Origin: Actinoplanes lobatus
Lineage (GTDB): Bacteria > Actinomycetota > Actinomycetes > Mycobacteriales > Micromonosporaceae
Reading direction: 5' to 3'
Assembly: GCF_014205215.1 (NCBI RefSeq)
Contig: NZ_JACHNC010000001.1
Span: forward strand, 873,001 to 937,000
Length of the DNA stretch: 64,000 nt
Shown piece after piece: positions 47,854 to 55,830 of this stretch. How positions within the stretch are numbered: the first letter of the stretch is position 1; each line of letters begins with the position of its first letter. A program made the position numbers and the translations under genes. The notes under the pieces are model-generated. The model saw only the letters and a program-made list of their open reading frames with translations, was not told the DNA's origin and made no database searches.

Positions 47854-48579
47854 ATGGCCGACAATGGGGTCGTGATCGACGAGCTCGACGCCTCCTCGCC
47901 CCGCGGTTCGCTCGCGATCCGGTTGGGTGACGCCGTCCAGGAGCGGTGGTCCGCCGAGGTGCAGGCGATCGGTCTGTCCGGCTCGATGGCGCACGGCGAC
48001 GACAACGAGAGCAGCGACGTCAACGTCCTGGTGGTCACCTACCGGCCCAAGACCGGCCCCAAGCCGGCGATGCGCAAGGTCGACGGCATCCCGGTCGACC
48101 TGCGGGTGATCACCGCGGAGGAGGGGCTGGGGCAGGCCCGGCAGCTCACCCCGAGATGGCCGCTGCTGGCCGACGGCTACCTCACCACGTTCCCGCTCCA
48201 CGACCCGCAGAACTGGTTCGCCGACCGGCGGGAGGCCCACCTGTCGCTGCTCTCCGAGGCCCGGCCGATGGAGTTCACCGGCCTGGCCCGGCAGGACTGG
48301 GCGGTGGCCAACGGCGCGCACACCCGGGCGGCGCGCCTGACCCAGTGGTACGACACCGACGACGCCATGATCCTGATGGCCGAGGCCCGGCTGCACGCCG
48401 CCCTGGTCGCCGGTCTGCTCACCCGCACCCACTTCCGCAACACGGCGGACGCGGTCAAGCGCACCGGCGTGGCCGCGGCCGACATGCAGGAGCTGGGGGC
48501 GATCCTCAAGTACCAGGCCGAGGAGCTGACCGCCCGCGGCCGCCCGGTGGACGGCCGGCTCGGCGCGCTCTTCGACTGA
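47854..48579 (+). CDS. Nucleotidyltransferase-fold protein
   Basis: A 241-residue protein with a pol-beta-type nucleotidyltransferase core: GLSGSMAHGDDNESSDVNVLVV (first Gly-Ser motif and the metal motif, about residues 40-61), a third acidic position in VDLRVI, and a helical C-terminal half. The metal motif reads S-D-x-N rather than S-D-x-D, so one metal ligand is altered and catalysis may be weak or lost. No HEPN or antitoxin partner gene is adjacent. Start ATG 47854 (GTG 47872 is possible). Substrate unknown. Confidence 0.8.
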   Translation: MADNGVVIDELDASSPRGSLAIRLGDAVQERWSAEVQAIGLSGSMAHGDDNESSDVNVLVVTYRPKTGPKPAMRKVDGIPVDLRVITAEEGLGQARQLTPRWPLLADGYLTTFPLHDPQNWFADRREAHLSLLSEARPMEFTGLARQDWAVANGAHTRAARLTQWYDTDDAMILMAEARLHAALVAGLLTRTHFRNTADAVKRTGVAAADMQELGAILKYQAEELTARGRPVDGRLGALFD

Positions 48580-48588
48580 GGGCCCCGG

Positions 48589-49446
48589 TCAGGGCAGGGT
48601 CAGGATCTCGTAACCGTCCTCGGTGACCACCAGCGTGTGCTCGAACTGGGCGGTCCACTTCCGGTCCTTCGTGACGACCGTCCAGCCGTCGCGCCAGATG
48701 TCGTACTCATGGGTGCCCAGAGTGATCATCGGCTCGACGGTGAACGTCATACCGGGTTCCATCACCGTGGTGAGCTGCGGGTTGTCGTAGTGCGGAACGT
48801 ACAGCCCGGAGTGGAACGCCTCACCGATGCCGTGGCCGGTGAAGTCACGGACCACGCCGTAGCCGAACCGCCGCGCGTACGCCTCGATGACCCGCCCGAT
48901 GGCGTTGATCGGGCGGCCCGGGGCGACCGCGCGGATGCCCCGCATCATCGCCTCGTGGGTGCGCTCGACCAGCAGCCGCGCCTCCTCGCTGACGTCGCCC
49001 ACGCAGAAGGTGGCGTCGGTGTCGCCGTGCACCCCGTCGAGGTACGCCGTGACGTCCACGTTGATGATGTCGCCGTCCTCCAGGACCGTGGAGTCCGGGA
49101 TGCCGTGGCAGATCACCTCGTTGAGCGATGTGCAGCAGGACTTCGGGAAGCCCTTGTAGCCCAGCGTCGACGGATAGGCGTCGTGGTCGAGCAGGAACTC
49201 GTGCACCACCCGGTCGATCTCGTCGGTCGTCACGCCCGGTTTGCAGTGCTCACCGGCCAGCTGTGTGGCCTGCGCCGCGATCCGGCCGGCGACCCGCATC
49301 TTCTCGATGGTCTCGGGCGTCTGGACATGCGAGCCGCTCCATTCACGCGGGCGCTTCTTGCCCACGTACTCAGGGCGGACGATGTGCGCCGGGACCGACC
49401 GCCAGGGCGACTGCTTTCCCGGCACGAGAGGGGCACGTACGGTCAT
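48589..49446 (-). CDS. map: Type I methionine aminopeptidase
   Basis: Removes N-terminal Met from nascent proteins. Dinuclear-metal ligands of the pita-bread fold are visible: Asp in [12 protein letters not shown], Asp in [11 protein letters not shown], His in [11 protein letters not shown], Glu in FTVEPMI and Glu in AQFEHTLVV. The 285-residue length includes the roughly 40-residue N-terminal extension with a Pro-rich linker seen in actinobacterial MetAP1c. The ATG at 49446 is chosen (GTG 49452 possible). Confidence 0.95.
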   Translation of the reverse strand: MTVRAPLVPGKQSPWRSVPAHIVRPEYVGKKRPREWSGSHVQTPETIEKMRVAGRIAAQATQLAGEHCKPGVTTDEIDRVVHEFLLDHDAYPSTLGYKGFPKSCCTSLNEVICHGIPDSTVLEDGDIINVDVTAYLDGVHGDTDATFCVGDVSEEARLLVERTHEAMMRGIRAVAPGRPINAIGRVIEAYARRFGYGVVRDFTGHGIGEAFHSGLYVPHYDNPQLTTVMEPGMTFTVEPMITLGTHEYDIWRDGWTVVTKDRKWTAQFEHTLVVTEDGYEILTLP

Positions 49447-49525
49447 GACCACAGCCTAACCGGCCACGCCGGAGCCGATCGGCCCCGTCCTTGCCGCCCC
49501 CGGGCCCCTGTGAAATCGTGTGCTC

Positions 49526-49840
49526 GTGGATCAAGAGGGCCTGGACCCGAACTTCTCGGCGGTCGGCGAGGTGACCGGTGACCGGGTCGCCGTCACGGTG
49601 ACCGGTGAGGTCGACATGGCGACCGCCGACGCGCTGTTCCAGGCCGCCACCCCGGACCGGGTCACCTCCGCCTCGGTCGACCTGCGGGCCGTGACCTTCT
49701 TCGACTCGGCGGCCATCCACACGCTGATCCGCCTGGCCGACCACTATCCGGGCGCCCTCGACGTCTACCCCTCCGACCGGGTGCGCCGGGTGCTGGACAT
49801 CTCCGGGCTCGGCGACCAGCCCTGGCTCAGGGCGCCGTAA
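49526..49840 (+). CDS. STAS-domain anti-sigma factor antagonist-like protein
   Basis: A 104-residue single STAS domain of the SpoIIAA/RsbV type. The phospho-acceptor region reads VTFFDSAAIHTL with Ser61 after Asp60, matching the DS(S/A)G-like site phosphorylated by RsbW/SpoIIAB kinases. GTG 49526 (or GTG 49520) starts it. It converges on, and overlaps by 14 bp, a giant protein that carries both an RsbW-like kinase and a PP2C phosphatase, so a partner-switching relationship is plausible though the genes are on opposite strands. Confidence 0.88.
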   Translation: MDQEGLDPNFSAVGEVTGDRVAVTVTGEVDMATADALFQAATPDRVTSASVDLRAVTFFDSAAIHTLIRLADHYPGALDVYPSDRVRRVLDISGLGDQPWLRAP

Positions 49841-52800
49841 GGAAACGGCGCAGGGTGACCTCGGTGCCGTCCACTCCACGGTGCACCGACAGGTCGGTGA
49901 GGGCGCCGATCAGGGCCAGGCCACGGCCGCGGAAGCCGGGGTCGGTGGCCGGGCGCCAGCCTCCGGTGTCGCGTACCGTCACGGTCACCGTGCCGTCGTC
50001 GAGCGACGCGGTCACGACGATCACCGGCTCGGCCGGGTCGACCGGATGCTCGATGGCGTTCGCGGCCGCCTCGGAGACCGCCACCACCAGGTCGAAGGCG
50101 TCCGCCTCGGGCACCCGGTGCGCGGCCAGGAAGTCCTCCAGGCGCCGGCGCAGCACGGTCAGCCGGCCCGGCTCGGCGGGCAGCCGCAGCACGAACTCGC
50201 GCGGCTCGGTCACCTCCAGGGCGACCAGGGCGATGTCGTCGTGCCGGGTGTGCCGGGCCGCCTCGGCGAGCAGCGCGTCCAGCAGGTCGTCGATGTGGTC
50301 GGCGGGAACGGCCGCGTCCACGGTCAGCCCGGCCAGGCCGGTGTCGATGCCCTCCCGGCGGTCCTCGATCAGGCCGTCGGTGTAGAGCAGCAGGCGCGCC
50401 CCGGCGGTCAGGGACGTCTCCCGGGTGGGATAGGTGACCGAGCCGAGCGCCCCGATCGGCGGGCCCAGTGCCGCGCCGTACAGGAAGGTGCCCCGCTCGC
50501 CGGGGGCGACCACGACCGGCGACGGGTGGCCGGCCGACGAGTAGCGCACCCGGCGGGTCCGCGGGTCGAAGCCGACACAGAGGACGGTCGCGAACTGCCG
50601 CCGGCCCAGCGTGTCGACCAGCCGGTTGAGCCGGGTCAGCGCGGTGCCGCAGTCGAAACCCTCCAACAGGTACGCCCGCAGCGCGTTACGCAGCTGCCCC
50701 ATGCCGGCGGCCGCCTGCACGCCCTTGCCGACCACGTCGCCGATCACCAGGAACAGCTCGCCGTCCGGGCCGGGGATCACGTCGTACCAGTCGCCGCCGA
50801 CCCGCGCCTCGCTGCTGCCCGGCACGTACCGGCCGGCCACCAGGGCGCCCGGCACCCGGGGCAGCGACTGCGGCAGCAGGCTGTGCTGGAGGGTCGAGGC
50901 GATCCGGTGCTCGGCCTCGTAGAGCCGTGCGTTGGCCAGCCGCAGCCCGACCAGCCGGGCCAGCTGGGTGAGCACCGCCGGCTCGGCGGACCCGTCCGGG
51001 CCGGCCCAGACCCGCAGCTCGCCCAGGGGCGGCCCGGCGGTGTCCGGCAGCGGCAGCACCATGTCCGCCTGCGCGCCCGCCAGGGCGCCGCCGTCGCGCT
51101 CGGCCCGGGCACCCGGCACGGTCAGCACCACCCGCCCGGCCGAGGTCATGGTGAGCACGTGCCGGGCCGCGACGTCGAGGACCTCGGCGGTGGTCGGCAC
51201 CGCGTTGAGCGCGGCGGCCGCGTCGACCAGCCCGCGCAGCCGGCTGACGGTCCGCCGGCGCAGCTGGCCGAGCTCCAGGTTGGCCCGGACCCGGGCGATC
51301 AGCTCCCGGGTGGAGAACGGCTTGACCAGGTAGTCGTCGGCGCCGGCGGCGAGCCCTTCGACCGCCGCCTCCTCACCGGCGCGGGCGGACAGCACCACGA
51401 TCGGCACGTCCCGGGTGCGCTCGTCGGCGCGCAACCGGGCGATCAGCCCGAAACCGTCGAGCCGGGGCATCATGACGTCGGTCAGCACCAGGTCGAACTG
51501 GTGCTCGGCGGCCAGGTCCAGCGCGTTCGGCCCGTCCGCCGCGGTGACCACCTCCCAGTACGGCCGGAGCAGCCGCGAGACGTGTTCACGCAGATCGGCG
51601 TTGTCGTCGACGAGCAGGATCCGGCCGCCCACGCCGTGCCCCACCGGCTGCGGCGCCTCCGGGCCGTCCCCCGCCCACCAGGTCGCCTCGTCCACCCAGA
51701 GCAGCGGCTCGGCCGTCTCGCCGGGCGCCGCCGGGTCGTCGGTGATCCGGTCCGGCGGCAGGTGGGCCGTGCCGAACGGGATCCGCACGGTGAACTCGCT
51801 GCCCACCCCGACCTCGCTGGTCACGCCGACCGATCCGCCGTGCAGCCCGGCCAGCTCACGGACCAGCGCCAGCCCGATGCCGGTGCCCTCGTGGCTGCGG
51901 GACCAGGCCCCGGTAACCCGGTGGAACCGGTCGAACAGCAGCGGCCGCTGGCCGGCCGGGATGCCGACCCCGGAGTCCCGGACGGCGAGCACGGCGTGCC
52001 CGTCCACGGCCCGGACCCGGACCTCGACGCCGCCCTCACGGGTGAACTTGACCGCGTTGGAGAGCAGGTTGAAGACGATCTTCTCCCACAGCTCGTGGTC
52101 GACGTGGACCGGTTCGCCGAGCGGCGGGGTGTCGACGGTGAGCGTCAGCCCGGCCCGCTCGATGGCGGGCCGGAACGTGCCGGCCAGCCGCGCGGTGTGC
52201 CCGGCCAGGTCGGTCGGCCGGTAGACGGCCCGCATCCGCCCGGACTCCATCCGGGAGAAGTCGAGCACCGTGTTGACCAGTCTGAGCAGGCGCAGCCCGT
52301 TGCGGTGCACCGGGGTGAGCCGGTCACGCAGCGGCCCGTCCAGCGCCGGATCGTCGAGCAGGTCCTCGATCGGGCCGAGGATCAACGTCAACGGGGTACG
52401 GAACTCGTGGCTCACGTTCGAGAAGAAGTTGGTCTTGGCCTGGTCCAGGGTGGCCAGCTCGGCGGCCCGGCGGCGCTCCTGCTCGTACGCCCGCACGTTG
52501 GCCACCGCCCGGGAGATCTGCGCGGCGGCCAGATCGAGGAAGTCCCGGTAGTCGCCGTCCAGCGCGAGAAACCGGCTCACCCCGACGACCAGCGCGCCGA
52601 CCGTGTCCGCCGCCACGCCGATCGGCAGCACCAGCGCCTCCGCGGCGGCCGACGGCCCGGGCTCGGTGAGGTCGGCGAGCGCGACCAGGCCGGGACGGCC
52701 GCCGGAACGGACCGCCCGGATCGCCGGGTGCGGGTCCTGGTCGTCCAGGACCAGCGCGGCGAACGGCACGTCGGCGCCGTTCTCGGTGAGCACCGCGGCG

Positions 52801-53369
52801 GCCTCGGCGGCGAGCGCGTCCTGGTCCGGCGAGTCGGCCAGGCGGCGGCCCAGGGCGCTGAGGGTCCGGACGCGCCGCTCGCCGAGCACCCGGCCGGTGG
52901 TCTCGGTGACGATGCACATGACCCCGCCGGGTGTGCCGTCGCCGGAGCGGATCGGGTCGTACGAGATGTCGAAGTACGTCTCCTCGAGGAACCCGTTCCG
53001 CTCGATCATGAACATGTGGTCCCGGGCGTAGAACGACGAGTCGTTCGCGAGCACCCCGTCGAAGAGCGGGTTCAGCACGTCCCAGGCCTCGGCCCACAGG
53101 TCCCGGCCGGGACTGCCCAGGAAGTCCGGGTGCTTGCCGCCCACCACCGGGATGTAGGCGTCGTTGTAGAGGGTGGCGTACTCCGGCCCCCAGAAGATGA
53201 TGATCTGGGCCCGGGAGGCGAGCATCGTGGACACCGCGCCGGTCAGCTCGGGCGGCCAGGTGGACGGCTCACCGATCGGGCTCGTGGACCAGTCCAGCGC
53301 GGACATCCGGGCGCCCATCTCGCCGCCCCGCTCGAAGGCGTTGCGCAGCCGCCTCGGCAGGGCACCCAT
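49827..53369 (-). CDS. PAS-GAF-histidine kinase-receiver-GAF-PP2C-RsbW fusion protein
   Basis: A 1180-residue soluble multidomain signalling protein. Order: PAS-like (about 45-160), GAF (170-295), HisKA H321 (NVSHEFRTPL), HATPase N438, receiver with D631 and K683, second GAF-like (710-815), SpoIIE-type PP2C phosphatase (GGDWYDV 858-864, GDVVGKG 877-883, DDIALV 1044-1049), and C-terminal RsbW/SpoIIAB-type ATPase (SEAAANAIEH 1099-1108, N1103). It combines a two-component kinase with both enzymes of a partner switch acting on STAS proteins. ATG 53369 follows GGGAGG; longer in-frame options exist. No membrane segments are visible. Confidence 0.92.
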   Translation of the reverse strand: MGALPRRLRNAFERGGEMGARMSALDWSTSPIGEPSTWPPELTGAVSTMLASRAQIIIFWGPEYATLYNDAYIPVVGGKHPDFLGSPGRDLWAEAWDVLNPLFDGVLANDSSFYARDHMFMIERNGFLEETYFDISYDPIRSGDGTPGGVMCIVTETTGRVLGERRVRTLSALGRRLADSPDQDALAAEAAAVLTENGADVPFAALVLDDQDPHPAIRAVRSGGRPGLVALADLTEPGPSAAAEALVLPIGVAADTVGALVVGVSRFLALDGDYRDFLDLAAAQISRAVANVRAYEQERRRAAELATLDQAKTNFFSNVSHEFRTPLTLILGPIEDLLDDPALDGPLRDRLTPVHRNGLRLLRLVNTVLDFSRMESGRMRAVYRPTDLAGHTARLAGTFRPAIERAGLTLTVDTPPLGEPVHVDHELWEKIVFNLLSNAVKFTREGGVEVRVRAVDGHAVLAVRDSGVGIPAGQRPLLFDRFHRVTGAWSRSHEGTGIGLALVRELAGLHGGSVGVTSEVGVGSEFTVRIPFGTAHLPPDRITDDPAAPGETAEPLLWVDEATWWAGDGPEAPQPVGHGVGGRILLVDDNADLREHVSRLLRPYWEVVTAADGPNALDLAAEHQFDLVLTDVMMPRLDGFGLIARLRADERTRDVPIVVLSARAGEEAAVEGLAAGADDYLVKPFSTRELIARVRANLELGQLRRRTVSRLRGLVDAAAALNAVPTTAEVLDVAARHVLTMTSAGRVVLTVPGARAERDGGALAGAQADMVLPLPDTAGPPLGELRVWAGPDGSAEPAVLTQLARLVGLRLANARLYEAEHRIASTLQHSLLPQSLPRVPGALVAGRYVPGSSEARVGGDWYDVIPGPDGELFLVIGDVVGKGVQAAAGMGQLRNALRAYLLEGFDCGTALTRLNRLVDTLGRRQFATVLCVGFDPRTRRVRYSSAGHPSPVVVAPGERGTFLYGAALGPPIGALGSVTYPTRETSLTAGARLLLYTDGLIEDRREGIDTGLAGLTVDAAVPADHIDDLLDALLAEAARHTRHDDIALVALEVTEPREFVLRLPAEPGRLTVLRRRLEDFLAAHRVPEADAFDLVVAVSEAAANAIEHPVDPAEPVIVVTASLDDGTVTVTVRDTGGWRPATDPGFRGRGLALIGALTDLSVHRGVDGTEVTLRRFLTAP

Positions 53370-53450
53370 GCATGCCTCCCACGGATCACCGGACGCGGGC
53401 GGCACACCCGGTCCCGTGGCACGTTAACACCGGACCGGCCGGTCCGCTCA

Positions 53451-54185
53451 TCAGGCGGCGACGGCCCGTCCCCGCACCGCCGCCTCGACCAGTGCCTCGA
53501 AGGGCCGCAGGTCGTTGGTCCGCTCGGGGTGCCACTGCACGCCGAGCGCGAACGCCGGGCCGGGGTGCTCGACGATCTCGATGACCCGGTCGTCGGGGCA
53601 CCAGCCGACCGGGAGGAACGCACCCGGGTCGGCGACCGCCTGATGGTGGAACGAGTTCACCGTGAGACTGCGGCCGAACAGGCGGTGCGCCAGCGTCTCG
53701 TCCTCGATCACCACGTCGTGCCGGCCGTAGTCGGAGGCGTTGGCGGCCAGCGGGTCGGTGCCCGGGGCGGCCCGGTGCCGCTCGTGCCCGACCAGGTCCG
53801 GCAGGTGCTGGTGCAGCGAGCCGCCGGTGGCCACGGCCATCATCTGCATGCCGCGGCAGACGCCCAGCATCGGCAGGCCGGCGTCCAGGGCGGCGCGCAT
53901 CAGCATCAGCTCGGACAGGTCGCGGACCTTGTCGACCTCGGTGGCCGGGTGCGGCGGGGCGCCCCAGTTCGCCGGGTCGATGTCTCCGCCGCCGCAGAAC
54001 ACGATGCCGTCCAGGGCCTCCAGCACGTCGGTGCCGGGATCGTCGGGGGTGATCAGGACGGCCCGGCCTCCGGTGGCGTGCACCGCCTTCACGTAGGTCA
54101 TCGGCAGCATCCCGGCCAACAGGTCGTTCCGGCCGTACTGCACCTGCTCGGCGTAGGCGGTGAGGCCGATCAGCGGTCTGCGCAT
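53451..54185 (-). CDS. Gamma-glutamyl amide hydrolase (PuuD-like class I amidotransferase), copy 1
   Basis: A 244-residue peptidase C26-type hydrolase predicted to release glutamate from a gamma-glutamylated acid, the last step of Puu-type pathways. Nucleophile C110 (LGVCRGMQ), H219 and E221 (QWHPE) form the triad. MRRPLIGLTAY starts the fold at ATG 54185 with GGAGAG upstream. It overlaps the end of the upstream paralogue by 16 bp, so they are coupled. Last gene of the catabolic operon. Confidence 0.9.
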   Translation of the reverse strand: MRRPLIGLTAYAEQVQYGRNDLLAGMLPMTYVKAVHATGGRAVLITPDDPGTDVLEALDGIVFCGGGDIDPANWGAPPHPATEVDKVRDLSELMLMRAALDAGLPMLGVCRGMQMMAVATGGSLHQHLPDLVGHERHRAAPGTDPLAANASDYGRHDVVIEDETLAHRLFGRSLTVNSFHHQAVADPGAFLPVGWCPDDRVIEIVEHPGPAFALGVQWHPERTNDLRPFEALVEAAVRGRAVAA

Positions 54186-54883
54186 GTTCCGGTGCTCTCC
54201 TTCGTGGCCGCCGCCACCAGGGCGCCGAAGAGACGCCGGTCCCGGCCGACCTCCGGATGCCACTGGACACCGAGGACGAACCTCCGATCCGGATCCTCGA
54301 CCGCCTCGGGCAGTCCGTCGGGCGCCCAGCCGGTGACGGTCAGTGGTCCGGGGTCGGCGACCCCCTGATGGTGGAAGCAGTTGATGGTCGGGTCATCGCC
54401 CATCAGCGCGGCGATCCGGCTGCCCGGAGCGAACCGCGCGGACTGCGAACCGTAGATCCCCGGGCCCGGGCGGTGCTTCTCGTGGCCCAGCACGTCGGGC
54501 AGATGCTGGTGCAGGCTGCCGCCGGCCGCCACGGTGAGCAGCTGCATGCCCCGGCAGACGCCGAGCAGCGGCAGGTCCCGGTCCAGGGCCCCGCGGAGCA
54601 GCGCCAGCTCGGCCACGTCGCGTTCCGGCTGGGCGACGGTGGCCGGGTGCGGCTCCTGGCCGTACCGGACCGGCTGCACATCCGGGCCGCCGGCCAGCAC
54701 CAGGCCGTCGAGCCGGTCGAGCACGTCCGTGTCGAGATCGTCGGGCGGCAGCAGCACCGCCCGGCCACCGGCCCGCCGAACCGCCTCGACGTAGTCGTTC
54801 GGCACCAGCGCGGACTCCAGATCGACCCAGACGCCCCACGTCGCGGGCAGCACATAGGACGTTATGCCGATGATCGGACGCAT
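54170..54883 (-). CDS. Gamma-glutamyl amide hydrolase (PuuD-like), copy 2
   Basis: A 237-residue paralogue of the next gene with the same residue numbering for the nucleophile C110 (LGVCRGMQ) and the pair H209/E211 (QWHPE). The two share long blocks such as GGSLHQHLPD and FHHQ-VADPG, showing a tandem duplication. It starts at ATG 54883 after a 182-bp gap from the dehydrogenase gene, holding a perfect hairpin and a tRNA-like sequence, so it may have its own promoter or leader. Two copies may serve different gamma-glutamyl substrates. Confidence 0.9.
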   Translation of the reverse strand: MRPIIGITSYVLPATWGVWVDLESALVPNDYVEAVRRAGGRAVLLPPDDLDTDVLDRLDGLVLAGGPDVQPVRYGQEPHPATVAQPERDVAELALLRGALDRDLPLLGVCRGMQLLTVAAGGSLHQHLPDVLGHEKHRPGPGIYGSQSARFAPGSRIAALMGDDPTINCFHHQGVADPGPLTVTGWAPDGLPEAVEDPDRRFVLGVQWHPEVGRDRRLFGALVAAATKESTGTCADR

Positions 54884-54906
54884 CGCACCACCGTAGTCAC
54901 AGGCGC

Positions 54907-54931
54907 GCGGCGCCGGGTGAACCGGCGCCGC
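54907..54931 (-). promoter_or_regulatory. Leader hairpin before the PuuD-like pair
   Basis: Perfect 10-bp inverted repeat (GCGGCGCCGG / CCGGCGCCGC, extendable by one pair) with a 5-nt loop, ending 24 bp upstream of the copy-2 hydrolase start. It could be an attenuator or an mRNA stability element in the 182-bp leader. Confidence 0.6.
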
Positions 54932-54948
54932 GTCACGGGCCCTTCTGT

Positions 54949-55028
54949 CCCACCCACACGGGATCTGAACCTGTGCGGACGGGGATTCGGCCCCGACACC
55001 CCTCGCCGCCTGGCTGAGCTGGGTGTCA
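54949..55028 (-). other. Degenerate tRNA-like sequence
   Basis: 80 nt on the minus strand with a D-arm-like AGCTCAGCCAGG, a T-loop-like GGTTCAGATCC and complementary ends (CACCCA with TGGGTG). However the T-loop has G where A58 is invariant, the connector T8-A9 is absent, and the anticodon arm does not fold properly. It is at best a tRNA remnant or a structured leader; not a functional tRNA call. Confidence 0.25.
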
Positions 55029-55065
55029 GGGTTTCCCTTCCCACCGTAGCGGGTCGGCAAACGCG

Positions 55066-55830
55066 TCACAGCGGCGTTACGTACGCTCCGGTGATCCCGC
55101 CGTCGACGACGAACTGCGACGCCGTCATGAACGACGCGTCGTCGCTGGCCAGGAACGCCACCGCGGCGGCGATCTCGTCCGGCTCGGCGAACCGGCCCAT
55201 CGGCACGTGCACCAGCCGCCGGGCGGCCCGCTCAGGGTCCTTGGCGAACAGCTCCATGAGCAGCGGCGTGGCCACCGGCCCGGGACAGAGCGCGTTGATC
55301 CGGATGCCCTCGCGGGCGAACTGCACGCCCAGCTCGCGGGTCATCGCCAGCACACCGCCCTTGCTGGCGGTGTAGGCGATCTGCGAGGTGGCCGCGCCGA
55401 GCAGGGCCACGAACGAGGCGGTGTTGATGATCGAGCCCTTGCCCTGCCGCTGCATGTGCGGGATCGCGTACTTGCAGCAGAAGAAGACGCTCGTGGTGTT
55501 GACCTTGAGCACGCGCTCCCAGGCGTCCAGGCCGGTGACCAGGATCGAGTCGTCGTCGGGCGGCGAGATGCCGGCGTTGTTGAAGGCGATGTCGATCCGG
55601 CCGTGCCGTTCCACGACGCCGTCGAAGAGTGCCTTGACCTGCTCCTCGTCGCTGACGTCACAGGCCACGAACTCGCCGCCGACCTCCGCGGCGACGGCCT
55701 TTCCGGCGTCCTCCGAGATGTCCACGGCGACGACCTTGGCGCCCTCCGCGGCGAACCGCCGGGCGGTCGCCAGCCCGATGCCACTGCCGGCGCCGGTGAT
55801 CACGGCGACCCGGTCCTGCAAGCGTTCCAC
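55066..55830 (-). CDS. Short-chain dehydrogenase/reductase
   Basis: A 254-residue classical SDR: cofactor motif GAGSGIG at residues 13-19, NNAG near 84-87, catalytic Ser139, Tyr153 and Lys157 (YTASK). Asp37 (VAVDIS) favours NAD. In this operon it could oxidise an alcohol on the gamma-glutamyl adduct to the aldehyde used by the next enzyme, which would suit ethanolamine-like substrates; this is inferred from context only. The GTG start directly abuts the aldehyde dehydrogenase TGA. Confidence 0.92.
   Translation of the reverse strand: MERLQDRVAVITGAGSGIGLATARRFAAEGAKVVAVDISEDAGKAVAAEVGGEFVACDVSDEEQVKALFDGVVERHGRIDIAFNNAGISPPDDDSILVTGLDAWERVLKVNTTSVFFCCKYAIPHMQRQGKGSIINTASFVALLGAATSQIAYTASKGGVLAMTRELGVQFAREGIRINALCPGPVATPLLMELFAKDPERAARRLVHVPMGRFAEPDEIAAAVAFLASDDASFMTASQFVVDGGITGAYVTPL

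Noticed and set aside
49881..54368. A 1495-codon rightward open frame opposite the fusion kinase
   Set aside because: Spans two or more real leftward genes and encodes only Arg/Gly/Pro/Gln-rich sequence; a shadow frame.
54949..55028. A functional tRNA gene
   Set aside because: T-loop lacks the invariant A58, connector T8-A9 is missing and no proper anticodon arm forms; kept only as a tRNA-like remnant.
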